DNA from: Synchiropus splendidus
Lineage: Eukaryota > Chordata > Actinopteri > Syngnathiformes > Callionymidae
DNA length: 64,000 bases
Direction of reading: 5' to 3'
Assembly: GCF_027744825.2 (NCBI RefSeq)
Contig: NC_071339.1
Location: 27,575,501 to 27,639,500, forward strand
The notes under the pieces: model-generated
The model's database searches: none
Told to the model about the DNA's origin: nothing
What the model saw: the letters and a program-made list of their open reading frames with translations, nothing else
Translations under genes and position numbers: made by a program
Part shown: one piece after another, positions 41,512-51,965 of the stretch
Numbering within the stretch: position 1 is the first letter of the stretch
How the letters are laid out: the number at the start of each line of letters is the position of its first letter

Positions 41512-43569
41512 TGTAGTGAAAGTGACGGATTGTCGGGTCACGGACGCCTGCGTCTGTGACGTGGATATTATGAAAAATAATATCTCCTCGAAAGTTTGGG
41601 GCACCACCTGAAATATAGTTTCCAGGAGACTATTAAGCTCTCTTGATTAACACTTAATTAATTAATTAACTGTGGTAACTTAATTAATTATTAGCGTAAT
41701 CAATCTATTTATCTGAAGTCACTACTCGTGATGTAATGTCCTTTACTGATCAGAGGCTCTTAGATTGATTATAATACACTCCAAAGTAACGTGATCAAGA
41801 CCAACGTAATTTTATAGATTTATTTAGGAATAAAAGAACAGAAAGAAACAGGAAAGATGCAGAAGTAGAATAATATGATCCCAACAATATCGCGATGGAA
41901 ACGCAAACCAGTTATGAAGCAATGTCAATACTGCATCAGACGCGTATGTAACTGATGGGAAAGTTGAGACGTTCTAGTCTAACTGTGAACCTCAGGCAAG
42001 TAATGATATTACTAAACCCCAACACACCACTCTGTGCAGAGATGACAAGCAGCGGCTTACTTTGGCGATGAATGGAGGGATGAATGGGATGGATGGATGG
42101 ATGAGAGGGTGATGAGTAGATGCAGAAGGTCGGTCAGGAGGTGAGGGAGGAGGCAGGCGGCTTTGGAAGGAGGCGTCCTGGTTCTCAGCGTGGTGGCTTG
42201 GAGGTGATGAGGACACGCAGCTTCAGGCGTCGATGGCACTCTCGGATCGTCTTCCGGACCGCCGTGGATCTTTCGTCGCAGACGGGGTGATCGTAGCTGG
42301 CAGAGAGCGGCGTAGGACCGAAGGCGTATCTTTCTCTCGTGCCAGGTGATTCACCGGTCTGAACAACCTTCTAGAGTGGTCGCCTTAATGACACACTCCA
42401 GGCAGCGGAAGGTTGTTGGAAGTTGGACTCGCGTACTCGTCACGGCCGCCGGCTGTGATCACGTGGTGTGACTGGGCCGTTCCTGAAGGAGGCTCTGGCT
42501 TGGCAGACCGCTGTAGGACGAGGGCGACGTGCAACTTTGGAGAAGTTCTCGATCACTCTCACACGTGGATGGGCAGCGAGTGGAATGCTGGCACGGCTTC
42601 AAGGGTGGAGGAGAAGCAAGAGTCTTTGCAGGAACTTGAGCAGGACCGTCGAAGAAGTTGGTTGTAGTTGGTTGTAGGAGGCGAAGGAGCCAGAGGAAGC
42701 GGCAGAAGGAGGGCAAAGAGCGCAACCGAGGGCAACAGAGGGACAGAGGGGAGAGGAGCACAGAGGGACACAGAGGGCTGAACAGAGGGGTGAACAGAGG
42801 CTGAACCTCTGTACCAGTTGGGTCTTTTAAACTCTCATGAAGAGTCTCCTTGTCCAGTCTTGATTGGTTGAAGGAGTTCCATCACCTATTGCTGATTGGA
42901 CGAGGATTTCCAAGCCTGGCCTTCCTCCTCCTCCTCCAACGGGGTCGTAAATTCCAGTCTTGAGATGGGAGATTTTGATCCCCCCAGTACCAGAGTTTTA
43001 TTTGACAATAAAACATTACCTGAGTTGTAAAGTTGCTCACAATCTGTCAAAACTTTCCCATCTCAATTCAAGCATTCAAACGACACCAAACATGACCATT
43101 CTAGCACATTGTCTTCTTATAACGATCAACATAACAATCAACCATTCATGTCAAGTTTAACATCACATGTTCAGGGCATCTGGTTTGCTTGAACATCCTG
43201 TGGAAACCATGGGTTAAGTGGGAAACAAAAGTCCTTTTTCAGAAATACACATTAAGACACATTCACATACAAGTCTGTCTTTGTTCATCTGGAACCAGGA
43301 GAAGGGGGAGCTGTGTGTGTCCCCCACCAAACAGGGTTCACGAGTTGGTCAGGGTTTTTCCTCTTACGGCACAGCATCCTGGACTGTTGCTCTAGTCTCT
43401 CCCCCCTTTGACCATTCCAATGATTTATGGTCCTTATCGGAGGGTTCCGAAACCTCTGAGCTGCCAAAGGCATGGTGGGAACCCAAGGAGATGTCTCCGA
43501 GTTGAAGTTGCACATTCGGGAAAAGTTCACCAGGTCCATGCTTGAATCTCTGGAGAAGGAATCACTACA
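41512..43569 (-). repeat. Left LTR (3' LTR in element orientation)
   Basis: 2058 bp, with 8-bp inverted ends TGTAGTGA/TCACTACA. It is collinear with the right LTR. In the first roughly 190 aligned bases I count six substitutions, so the copies have diverged by a few percent since insertion. Short ORFs inside it (for example the proline/serine-rich one on the minus strand near 42000-42240) recur in both LTRs but show no recognisable domain. Confidence 0.92.
41810..41817 (-). promoter_or_regulatory. Possible LTR TATA box
   Basis: On the minus strand this reads CTATAAAA, 298 bp from the inner U5 edge. The identical motif lies at the same offset in the right LTR (50174-50181). If used, U3 would be about 1.75 kb and R plus U5 about 0.28 kb. 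Conservation in both LTRs is the only support. Confidence 0.4.
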
Positions 43570-43570
43570 T

Positions 43571-43584
43571 ATCCCCCCTCTTGG
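43571..43584 (-). promoter_or_regulatory. Polypurine tract
   Basis: Read on the minus strand, AAGAGGGGGGATA lies immediately before the left LTR, where the plus-strand primer of an LTR element is expected. Confidence 0.7.
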
Positions 43585-44472
43585 CGTCGTGTGGAATTGT
43601 CGCAGGTATTCCATCGGGGCCAAGATGAGTTGAGTCCTTCGGGTGGTCGTAGATGCCGCATGGATCCTGGTGATGAGAGTCACTCATACACTGACTGGTG
43701 TGTTCTAACATCCCCCACTCCCCTTAGTCAACTGAGAGAGAGTGAGTCAGTAGAATGACCCCCGGGGGTCGCATGCATTTAGCTAATATCACCTAGACCG
43801 AGGTTGATGGAAACTAGATTCACGAGGGAAGTGTAGTTAGGTGGGTGAAGGTGAACCCGGTTCACCTAACATTGTTTGTGGCGAAGTTTGGAGTTCGGAC
43901 TTGAATAAGGGTAAGTTGAGAGGAACTGGTGAGACTACGTGAGGAAAATTGTTAGATTTATCCTTCTCAAGTTCACTTTATTTAATTTCTTGAACTAGGC
44001 ATAAGACAGCTTCATAGTGAATGGAATAAGTGTGGCTTAACTGATGAGGAAAATGTTTTTTTTCAAAAAGAAGGAGAAGGAGAAGATAGAAGAAGAAGAA
44101 GAAGAAGAAACATGCAATAATCAAGATCGACACGCCTATGAACACAACTATCACAGAGACTAGATATGTTTTTTTTTTTGGTGAGAGAGATAATAGTTGA
44201 CCTTTGAACTTGTATCAAGGTGGAGCCATGTTCTGCTGTTGGAGGAGCGCTTACATCATTAAGTCTTCTTGAGTGTTCTTTAGTTTTGGTTTGAACACCT
44301 GACAGCGATTAAACGAGTCCTTGAGATCTTTTATTCTTCTGAGAGAGAATGAAGCTGACGCTGACTATGGAAATTAGCAGGGTATTGGCTCCCGACCAAA
44401 CACGAGTTAAAGGGGTATCATTTTTATACAGTCTGTAGTTATGCTTGATGCGGGTTTTCGTATCAGCCTATC
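43585..44472 (-). other. Element interior without a recognisable gene
   Basis: About 890 bp between the polypurine tract and the integrase remnant. The integrase core and any downstream gene would be expected here, but I find no retroviral motif in any frame. It contains a purine-rich microsatellite (GAA/GGA units, 44070-44110) and a T run near 44170. The region is probably decayed or deleted. Confidence 0.6.
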
Positions 44473-44943
44473 CTAGTTATTATCCGGTGTTAGTTTTTTT
44501 TTTTGGAGATGTTGGGGTGTGGTGCCGTTTAATTTGGTTTCGGTGAGCCCAGTTGCAAGAAGATTCATTGCTTCTGGTAGATTTGACCAGGGGTCCCACC
44601 CAATCGGTTTGCAGGTCTGACTATGGGGAATGTGACTCCCCTGTTTCAGATTAGGTTGAGTCGGCTGGAACTGACAGCATGTTAAGCACCCTTTTATGTA
44701 GTCAGCTACATCTTGATGCATGCATGGCCAGTAGGCTACCTGCTGTAGTGCATCAACAGTTGCTTTGACACCCCTGTGACCTGTGCATGGTGCAACATGT
44801 GCATATGCTAGCATTACCCCCCTTAGGCTCAGTGGAACTGCAAGTCTTGGCGTGGCATGTTCATCTGAGACATAAACCAGCAAGCCATCAACCATGCGCA
44901 GTTTGTTTTTGACCGCTATTGGGATTGGGGACGTCATTGTCAT
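44473..44943 (-). pseudogene. Integrase N-terminal zinc-finger remnant
   Basis: 156 codons. Residues about 20-100 resemble the H2C2 zinc-binding domain of retroelement integrases: a His-x6-His pair (HVAPCTGH) followed by GVKATVDAL, a WP motif and Cys-x2-Cys in CLTC. After this the similarity stops, and no catalytic D,D,E core follows. The ORF overlaps the end of the pol ORF (44888-46573) in another frame, and the two parts look like one ancestral polyprotein split by a frameshift near 44890-44940. A TC-rich, decayed tail ends the frame. It cannot encode a working integrase. Confidence 0.75.
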
Positions 44944-46573
44944 GGTCAGCCGTGACGCTGCGAATGAGAGATGACAGGGTGGGATCTTGGTTCTGCCGAT
45001 TTACCAGATCTGAGTTTTGAAAAACCTGGTCGCATGCCAAATGTAAAGATGTGTTACATTGTGTGGGAGTACTTCTGGATTGTTGGCGAGTTGCGGCCAA
45101 CACGGCTGGCATGGACTCTGTGTGGATCCGAGCAGGTCGAACGCTCCATGGCTTCCCGTGGGGAGCACCTTCTTTGGCCAAAGTATCTGTGAGGTCATTA
45201 TACTCTCTGTCTCGGCTGGGAATGTGTGATTGACCCCGTACCTTCTTCCAATGCACTCGCATGTCATGGGTGCTGACTGGGTGATCACAGACAGTGAACA
45301 AGTCTTTGTGTTTCACTGGCTTGCGTTTGGCCATGAGGAAACGGTTGCGTTTCTGGCCTGGAAGGTGGTAGAGAACGGTGTCAACATTTGAGTTTGAGGG
45401 TGTTCGTGGGTTGCTGCACGGGTCGTGTCTCGCCGAGTCACCCCCATTTGCTACTGTATAGTAAGAAGGGTGTGAGTCATGCTCTAGCGGCAGAGGTTGA
45501 CGAACTTGGGCCCAGATTTTAAGACGTTGGAAATCTATAATCGGATCAAACCTGTTGAGTAAATCTTTGCCGATAAGCAGAGGGATGTTGTTATGTGGTG
45601 ACACATAGACCGGGTGGACTACAGTCATGGGTCCAATGGTCCAGTGTATTAGCGTTAAGGGGTTCAACTGTGTGCCAACGGTGGAGAATGCCCAGACATC
45701 TAATTTACATTTCTGTAATTTGAGAGTTTTATCTTGGGCGTGGGCAGCTCGCTGTAATTGGTCAAACACCTGTGTCGACATGGTAGTGATGTCTGCTGCC
45801 GTGTCAACGAGGGCTTCATAGTGAAGCAGATCTTCGAGAGTCGTGGCAAGGTAAAACTTGCGAGCCACCCCCCTTTCTGTCAACTCATCCAAAAGCTGTT
45901 GTGTGGGTTGAGCTGGGTGTTTGACCCATGAGTTTTCACCCAAGGGTGGCGAGTCCTGATCATAGTTGACGACTAGGACTGCTGGGTTTGGTGGGTTTGA
46001 GGTTAGGTTCTTGTCTGCCGGTGGTGTGGCTTGACTCTCAGTTGCCTCCAGGCCTAGTCTGGAGGGAGGCTTCTTTGGATTTTGTTCCTTGTACCACTGG
46101 GCGAACAGCTTGTACATCTGTTCCTCCTCAGGACTGGGATTTTTCTGATTGTCACTTTTCTTACGACGACGGTTAGCCTGGGAATCTGCTTGAGTGGAGG
46201 GGACCGGTTTTACGTGGCCATCTCCATGGTTAGCGTGACGACGCCAAACGTTTCCAGGGTGTGGGGGTTTGTGGAAACCCGTCTGGTTGACCACGGACTG
46301 CGGTGGCGCTGTGGAGTCATCTGACCATGCCTTCTGTGAGAAGAATGCCTTACGGGCCTGACGAGGACTCGCTTTGCGCTCTGGTTGTCGGTGTGTCTGT
46401 GACAAAGGTTTTACTTCTGGCGGGGATACTGGTGCATCCCCTTCAAGTTCCATGTGGGAACTTTGGACACCCAGTGGCAGCAGTGAGTAAGGTGGTTCAC
46501 CATTTTTCCAGTTGCCCAGCATCTGTTTTGAGAAGCCTTTATCTGCTAGGTCACGCAACTGAAAGCTATTCAT
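44888..46573 (-). pseudogene. Pol fragment: retropepsin plus RNase H tail, RT deleted
   Basis: 561 codons. The first about 240 residues are proline- and charge-rich linker with no domain I recognise. Residues about 253-356 form a retropepsin: the active-site triplet is D-T-A at 257-259 (most relatives have D-T/S-G), and the late LLIGKDLL motif is at about 332-339. Residues about 438-470 look like the end of an RNase H domain (VRGQSH, DREYND, LAKEGA). Only about 80 residues separate protease and RNase H, so the whole reverse-transcriptase palm has been lost. The ORF starts with an ATG overlapping the Gag stop by 8 nt. The protease may be intact apart from the Ala in the triplet, but the polyprotein is non-functional for replication. 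Confidence 0.8.
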
Positions 46574-47792
46574 ATTCGATGTCCCTCAGATATGACCTGG
46601 TCTCTGTATTACCTCCAGGTTTGGGCTCAAACCGAGGTATGTTGCGAGCCAGTTTGTTTAGTACATTTGTGGTCAGGCCCTGTGTTGGGGCTCTGTCGGG
46701 TGGGGCTGCGGCTGCATAACCTCCCTGGTGAGGAGGGTTATTAGGCCAGTGAAGGGAAGCAGAGTCATAGTTTGGTTGTGATCTGCTGCCTTCTGGGTGA
46801 GTGGTCCACTGAGAGAAGGGATTGAGAGATTTAAAGGTGATTGGTTGTTCCTTGGAATCTCTGAGCAGAGACCCTGGCTTAGATGGGGGCTTGTGGGCCG
46901 CGTCTCTAGCTCTTTGGGTTTGCTCTACTGTGTTTTGCAGCTCATTCTTTGTCCTGCTAAGGTCTTCTTGGAGCTGACTTACATGGTCCTCTAAGGACTT
47001 TACGTGGCGGAGGAGGTGGTAGTCCTTTTCTACTTCTTCCTCCTTTTCCGCCGTAATTGAGTCAACCTGACTTTGGAGGGACTGGACCTTTTCATTGGCT
47101 TGTTGTAACAACTGCCTGGTTTTATCATGTTCGTCCAGAAGTCGAAGGTAGAGCTCTGTTTGTCGAGGTGCTTGTTTCCTTAATGCTTCTGACAAGGTCT
47201 CCACTTCTGCAAGTGCATCAGACAGTTCTTTCTGACAAAAGGATAATCTTGCCTCCACCCGCTTGAGTTCATTCTGAGAGGTCAGTGACTCAGCCAGGGC
47301 ATCTAGGAGGTCTTGCGTTTGTTGATCTCTGACGGCCTCATGGTCAGTTAGATCTTGTCTCAGTTGAGACACCTCTTGAGTAAGCTCTAGGTTGTCTTGT
47401 TTCAGCTTACTAAGTTCTGTGGTGTTTGACTGAGATTCAACCATGTCGAGTCTCTCTGTTAAGAGGGACTCCCTTTGTCTCAGCAGGGCTAGGTCCTGTT
47501 GTCCATGCTCCCATTGTCGTTCCCTGTTTTCAATTTCTTTGTCTTTAATTTTTAATTGTGCCACCAAGTTCAGGGTCATGCAACTTAGGGCTTTAACCAG
47601 GGATTTATCTTTGGGGTCCGTGGACTCCAATTGGCTCATGAGCTGAGCGATATTATCATTGATAGCGTCAGGTTGATCTGCTGCCAGGGTTGTGCTATAA
47701 CCTGGGCACATCTTATCAGTGATTGTGGCTAGCAGGTGCTCTAACGAATCCAGGTTTTCGTAGTCGACCGGGGATTCTCTGCTTTCAGCCAT
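46566..47792 (-). CDS. Coiled-coil Gag-like protein
   Basis: 408 codons from an ATG at 47792. Residues about 65-300 are Leu/Glu/Gln/Lys-rich with heptad spacing and almost no Pro or Gly, so a long coiled coil is expected. A Pro-rich stretch (about 300-375) follows, then a short segment with RFEPKPGG that looks like the beginning of a capsid domain. The ORF ends there, and the pol ORF then continues with what could be the same capsid region in another frame. The capsid is therefore probably truncated. No Cys-His zinc knuckle is visible. Its position directly after the primer-site leader and before the protease is the main reason for calling it Gag. Confidence 0.75.
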   Translation of the reverse strand: MAESRESPVDYENLDSLEHLLATITDKMCPGYSTTLAADQPDAINDNIAQLMSQLESTDPKDKSLVKALSCMTLNLVAQLKIKDKEIENRERQWEHGQQDLALLRQRESLLTERLDMVESQSNTTELSKLKQDNLELTQEVSQLRQDLTDHEAVRDQQTQDLLDALAESLTSQNELKRVEARLSFCQKELSDALAEVETLSEALRKQAPRQTELYLRLLDEHDKTRQLLQQANEKVQSLQSQVDSITAEKEEEVEKDYHLLRHVKSLEDHVSQLQEDLSRTKNELQNTVEQTQRARDAAHKPPSKPGSLLRDSKEQPITFKSLNPFSQWTTHPEGSRSQPNYDSASLHWPNNPPHQGGYAAAAPPDRAPTQGLTTNVLNKLARNIPRFEPKPGGNTETRSYLRDIEYE

Positions 47793-49851
47793 TTAATCGT
47801 TTGTTTTGTTTTATTGCTGAATTCCTTAATTTACGCTTGTAAGCTAGTTAAAATGTTAAAGGAAAACTTATCAGCGAATTGTTCTTAAGTTATTGAAAAC
47901 CAACTTAAATTATTGGGATGTTAAAAGTAACGGTTTAAGTAATTGCTATTGTTATTACTCAGGTTGTTGAGATAACCAGGGGATCACTTTAGGTGCGTTA
48001 CTTTTAGCGGATTTGATTTCTAAAATTTCAATGTTAATTTAAAATTTGTTTGAATCAAATCTCAAATTGTTTAATTGTTTCTACTAATAACTCTTTAAGT
48101 TATTTAAGTGAGTAACAAGTTTTTTGTTTTTTTTTTTTTTCAAATTCAATAGTTGGTTTGTCAACTTGGATGCAAGATTTAATTGTGTGGGCTATTTATG
48201 GACTGGTTGAATTATTTAATTAATAAGTAGTTATTAATTAAAAAGGCAAGGTTTGTTTCTATTGTCGATGTTTCTAATTGAGTAGTGAGACAGCTATTCA
48301 ATAAAAATATTCAAGTGTATCTGTGTATAAATTTGTAATCTTAATTCTTAATTAAAATTATTTTTATACACAAGTGAGGTTGGAATTACTAGGTTTGTAA
48401 TTTTAAATCCAAACTGTAGTTTGACTTTGGGTTGGTGACAACAGGTGAAGCGTGTAAGCTGGACAGGTAGAGAAAGACTGTGGAGCAAGAATCTTCAAAC
48501 ACTGAAAAAAAAAAAAAAAATAGACAAAGGTTTTTTTTTTTTAAAACACACTGCACAATGGACAGGCAGCACCACAAGCATCAGCAATTTGCAGGATGGC
48601 AGAAAGCAAACAGCTAATTTGTGTGCAAAGCAAAACAAACAACACAAGCTAATCGTGGCAGATTAGCATTACCAGCTATTGCAGCTGCAGACTGTAACAC
48701 CGCTAGTGGTGGCCTCGCAAGTAGCACAGCACAAACAAGGCACGGAGGCCCCAACTGTCAACTTAAACAAGTTGGCACTGTAACAAAATAAGCCAAAGAC
48801 TAAAGTTATCCAACCTCAGTACCTTAGCATCTGACATGGTAACTAAACAATAGCTTTCACCGCAGTTAGGCTATCAGTAGAAGTGAGCATCACACGCCTT
48901 AGCATTAGCAACAACAAATAGCCTTCAACAGTGTTAAACCTATTGTCAATGGCAGGCTAGCTGTTAGCCGGCTAGCCTAGCAACAGTTGCTACGCTGACG
49001 TCACTTCCTTTAATGAGGCGGGACTTCCTGTCCGCCCTCCAGTGGGGTACAATTACTACAGAGACGTGCGCTTCTTTCACTGGGAAGAAGAAGCTGCGAC
49101 CACGCATGCGCGAAAGTCTTATGAGATCAAAATCTCTGCTCTACACACAGCAATAAATAAGTGAATGAGGCGGGACTTTCTGTCCGCCCTCCAGTGATGT
49201 GGAATGACTCCAGAGGAGCGCGCTTCTTCCACTGGGAAAAAGAAGCTGCGACCACGCATGCGCGAAAGTCTTATGAGATCAAAATCTCTGCTCTATGCAC
49301 AGCAATACAAGAATAGGTCAATTACGCTCACCACACCCAACACAAGCTCACGTCAATTGATCACTATTGTTCCCGTAGGCAGAAACTCGTGCGCCGGGCA
49401 AATGTAAGACTCCCGTCGTGTTGGAACAACGTTTTAATAACTGGTTAGCTACGCCAATTATTAAAGTTGGAGTTGGACGTGAAGGTTCACTGTTGGTTAG
49501 ACGCTCGTAACTCGGTCGTGAATTCCGTCCGCAGGCCTGATGAATTAATGCTCAGCGTTTGTCACTAGAGCAAACACATGTATATTCTCTCGATAATTTT
49601 TTTTTTTTTTTTTTTCGAGGCAGTAGGTACCATCAAAGTAATTTCAGTGCTTTTGAAGCACAGACAAAGTGGTTTAAACGCGTTATTAATTTTGTTCTTA
49701 TTTTTATTTATTTATTTTTCTTAACAATGTCTCAGCGCAGGCTGGGCACACGCTTTGAAGAGAGTGAGACGGAAGAAACGGGGTGAAGCAAGGGGGGGGA
49801 ACACTCTACCTTTATGGAATGGTTTACAATCAAAATTTAGCAATTAATCAG
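47793..49851 (-). other. Long untranslated leader between primer site and Gag
   Basis: About 2.06 kb without a convincing ORF. It is AT-rich near Gag (A/T runs at about 48120-48140, 48505-48520 and 48530-48541) and CpG-richer near 49000-49400, where a 152-bp tandem duplication lies. A short T run is at 49600-49615. Confidence 0.7.
49012..49307. repeat. 152-bp tandem duplication in the leader
   Basis: Two copies start with AATGAGGCGGGACT at 49012 and 49164. Shared internal words include CTGTCCGCCCTCCAGTG, ACCACGCATGCGCGAAAG and GAGATCAAAATCTCTGCTC. The last contains the dyad GAGATCAAAATCTC. Copies differ by a handful of substitutions. Confidence 0.85.
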
Positions 49852-49868
49852 CCTCACACGGGGCACCA
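49852..49868 (-). promoter_or_regulatory. Primer-binding site, elongator tRNA-Met
   Basis: The minus strand reads TGGTGCCCCGTGTGAGG, complementary over 17 bases to the 3' end, including CCA, of vertebrate elongator tRNA-Met as I recall it (CCTCACACGGGGCACCA). It lies 7 bp inside the right LTR, as expected for a minus-strand element. Complementarity stops after base 17. Confidence 0.8.
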
Positions 49869-49875
49869 ATAAGGC

Positions 49876-51965
49876 TGTAGTGAAAGTGAAGGATTGTCTG
49901 GTCACGGACGCCTGCGTCTGTGACGTGGATATTATGAAAAATAATATCTCCTCGAAAGTTTGGGGCACCACCTGAAATATAGTTTCCAGGAGACTATTTA
50001 GCTCTCTTGATTAACACTTAATTAATTAATTAACCGTGGTAACTTAATGAACTATTAGCGTAATCAATCTATTTATCTGAAGTCACTACTCGTGATGTAA
50101 TGTCCTTTACTGATCAGAGGCTCTTAGATTGATTATAATACACTCCAAAGTAATGTGATCAAGACCAACGTAATTTTATAGATTTATTTAGGAATAAAAG
50201 AACAGAAAGAAACAGGAAAGATGCAAAGGAGAATGAGATGATCCCGACAATATCGCGATGGAAGCGTAAACCAGTTATGAATCAATGTCAATACCGTATC
50301 AGACACGTGTGTAACTGATGGGAAAGTTCAGACGTTCTAGTCTAACTGTCAACCTCAGGCAAGTAATAACATTACTAAACCCCAACACACCACTCTGTGC
50401 AGAGATGACAAGCAGCGGCTTACTTTGGCGATGAGTGGAGGGATGAATGGGATGGAGGGATGGATGAGAGGGTGATGAGTAGATGCAGAAGGTCGGTCAG
50501 GAGGTGAGGGAGGAGGCAGGCGGCTTTGGAAGGAGGCGTCCTGGTTCTCAGCGTGGTGGCTTGGAGGTGATGAGGACACGCAGCTTCAGGCGTCGATGGC
50601 ACTCTCGGATCGTCTTCCAGACCGCCGTGGATCTTTCGTCGCAGACGGGGTGATCGTAGCTGGCAGAGAGCGGCGTAGGACCGAAGGCGTATCTTTCTCT
50701 CGTGCCAGGTGATTCACCGGTCTGAACAACCTTCTAGAGTGGTCGCCTTAATGACACACTCCAGGCAGCGGAAGGTTGTTGGAAGTTGGACTCGCGTGCT
50801 CGTCACGGCCGCCGGCTGTGATCACATGGTGTGACTGGGCCGTTCCTGAAGGAAGCTCTGGCTTGGCAGACCGCTGGAGGACGAGGGTGATGTGCAACTT
50901 TGAAAAAGTTCCTCAATCACTCTCACACTTGGATGGGCAGCGAGTGGAACGCTGGCACGGCTTCAAGGGTGGAGGAGAAGCAAGAGTCTTTGCAGGAAAC
51001 TTGAGCAGGAACCGTCGAGGAAGTTGGTTGTAGTTGGTTGTAAGAGGTGAAGTATCCAGAGGAAGCGGCAGAAGGAGGGGAAAGAGGGCAACCGAGGGCA
51101 ACAGAGGGACAGAGGGGAACAGAGCAGAGAGGGGAACAGAGGGCTGAACAGAGGGTCACAGAGGGCTGAACAGAGGGGAACAGAGCGCACAGAGGGCAGA
51201 ACCTCTGTAGACTGGGTCTTTTGAACTCTCATGAAGAGTCTCCTTGTCCAGTTTTGATTGGTTGAAGGAGTTCCATCACCTATTGCTGATTGGACGAGGG
51301 TTTCCAAACCTGGCCTTCCTCCTCCTCCTCCAACGGGGTCGTAAATTCCAGTCTTGAGATGGGAGATTTTGACCCCCCCCGGTACCAGAGTTTTATTTGA
51401 CAATAAAACATTACCTGAGTTGTAAAGTTGCTCGCAATCTGTCAAAACTTTCCCATCTCAATTTAAGCATTCAGACGACACCAAACATGACCATTCTAGC
51501 ACATTCTCCTCTATAATGATCAATATAACAATCGACCATTCATGTCAAGTTTACCATCACATGTTCAGGGCATCTGGTTTGCTTGAACATCCTGTGGAAA
51601 TCATGGGTTATTATGGGAAACAAAGTCCTTTTTAAGAAATACACATTAAGACACATTCACATACAAGTCTGTCTTTGTTCATCTGGAACCTGGAGAAGGA
51701 GGAGCTGTGTGTGTCCCCCACCAAACAGGGTTCATGAGTTGGTCAGGTTTTTTTTTCTCTTACGGCACAGCATCCTGGACTGTTGCTGTAGTCTCTCCCC
51801 CCTTTGACCATTCCAATGATTTATGGTCCTTATCGGAGGGTTCAGAAACCTCTGAGCTGCAACAGGCATGGTGGGAACCCAAGGAGATGTCTCCGAGTTG
51901 AAGTTACACATTCCAGAAAAGTCCACCAGGTCCATGCTTGAATCTCTGGAGAAGGAATCACTACA
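49876..51965 (-). repeat. Right LTR (5' LTR in element orientation)
   Basis: 2090 bp, TGTAGTGA...TCACTACA, collinear with the left LTR. It is 32 bp longer because of small indels, partly in the GAACAGAGGG-type repeats near 51100-51200. In element orientation this LTR would drive transcription toward Gag. Confidence 0.92.
50174..50181 (-). promoter_or_regulatory. Possible LTR TATA box, right copy
   Basis: CTATAAAA on the minus strand, at the same offset from the inner LTR end as in the left LTR. In this LTR it could act as the element's promoter. Confidence 0.4.

Larger units (their letters stand above)
41512..51965 (-). mobile_element. LTR retroelement with 2.1-kb LTRs, RT-deleted (non-autonomous)
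   Basis: Two direct repeats, 41512-43569 and 49876-51965, both start TGTAGTGA and end TCACTACA. They flank a 6.3-kb interior whose genes read on the minus strand: Gag, protease, RNase H remnant, integrase zinc finger. A primer-binding site and a polypurine tract sit at the expected ends of the interior, which confirms the orientation. The reverse-transcriptase palm and the integrase catalytic core are absent. The order protease-RNase H-integrase places it among Ty3/gypsy-like or retrovirus-like elements. The coiled-coil Gag without visible Cys-His boxes also recalls spuma-like elements, but I cannot assign a family. The flanks do not match, so no target-site duplication is present. Confidence 0.9.

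Noticed and set aside
41992..42761. Proline/serine-rich and other short ORFs inside the LTRs as genes
   Set aside because: Present in several frames and both strands, no domain, and they differ by indels between the two LTRs.
44971..47646. Plus-strand ORFs opposite the Gag-pol region (for example 46303-46719)
   Set aside because: Antisense shadows of the minus-strand Gag and protease frames.
41512..51965. The two 2-kb copies as a simple segmental duplication
   Set aside because: TG...CA inverted ends, primer site, polypurine tract and retroelement genes between them identify LTRs.
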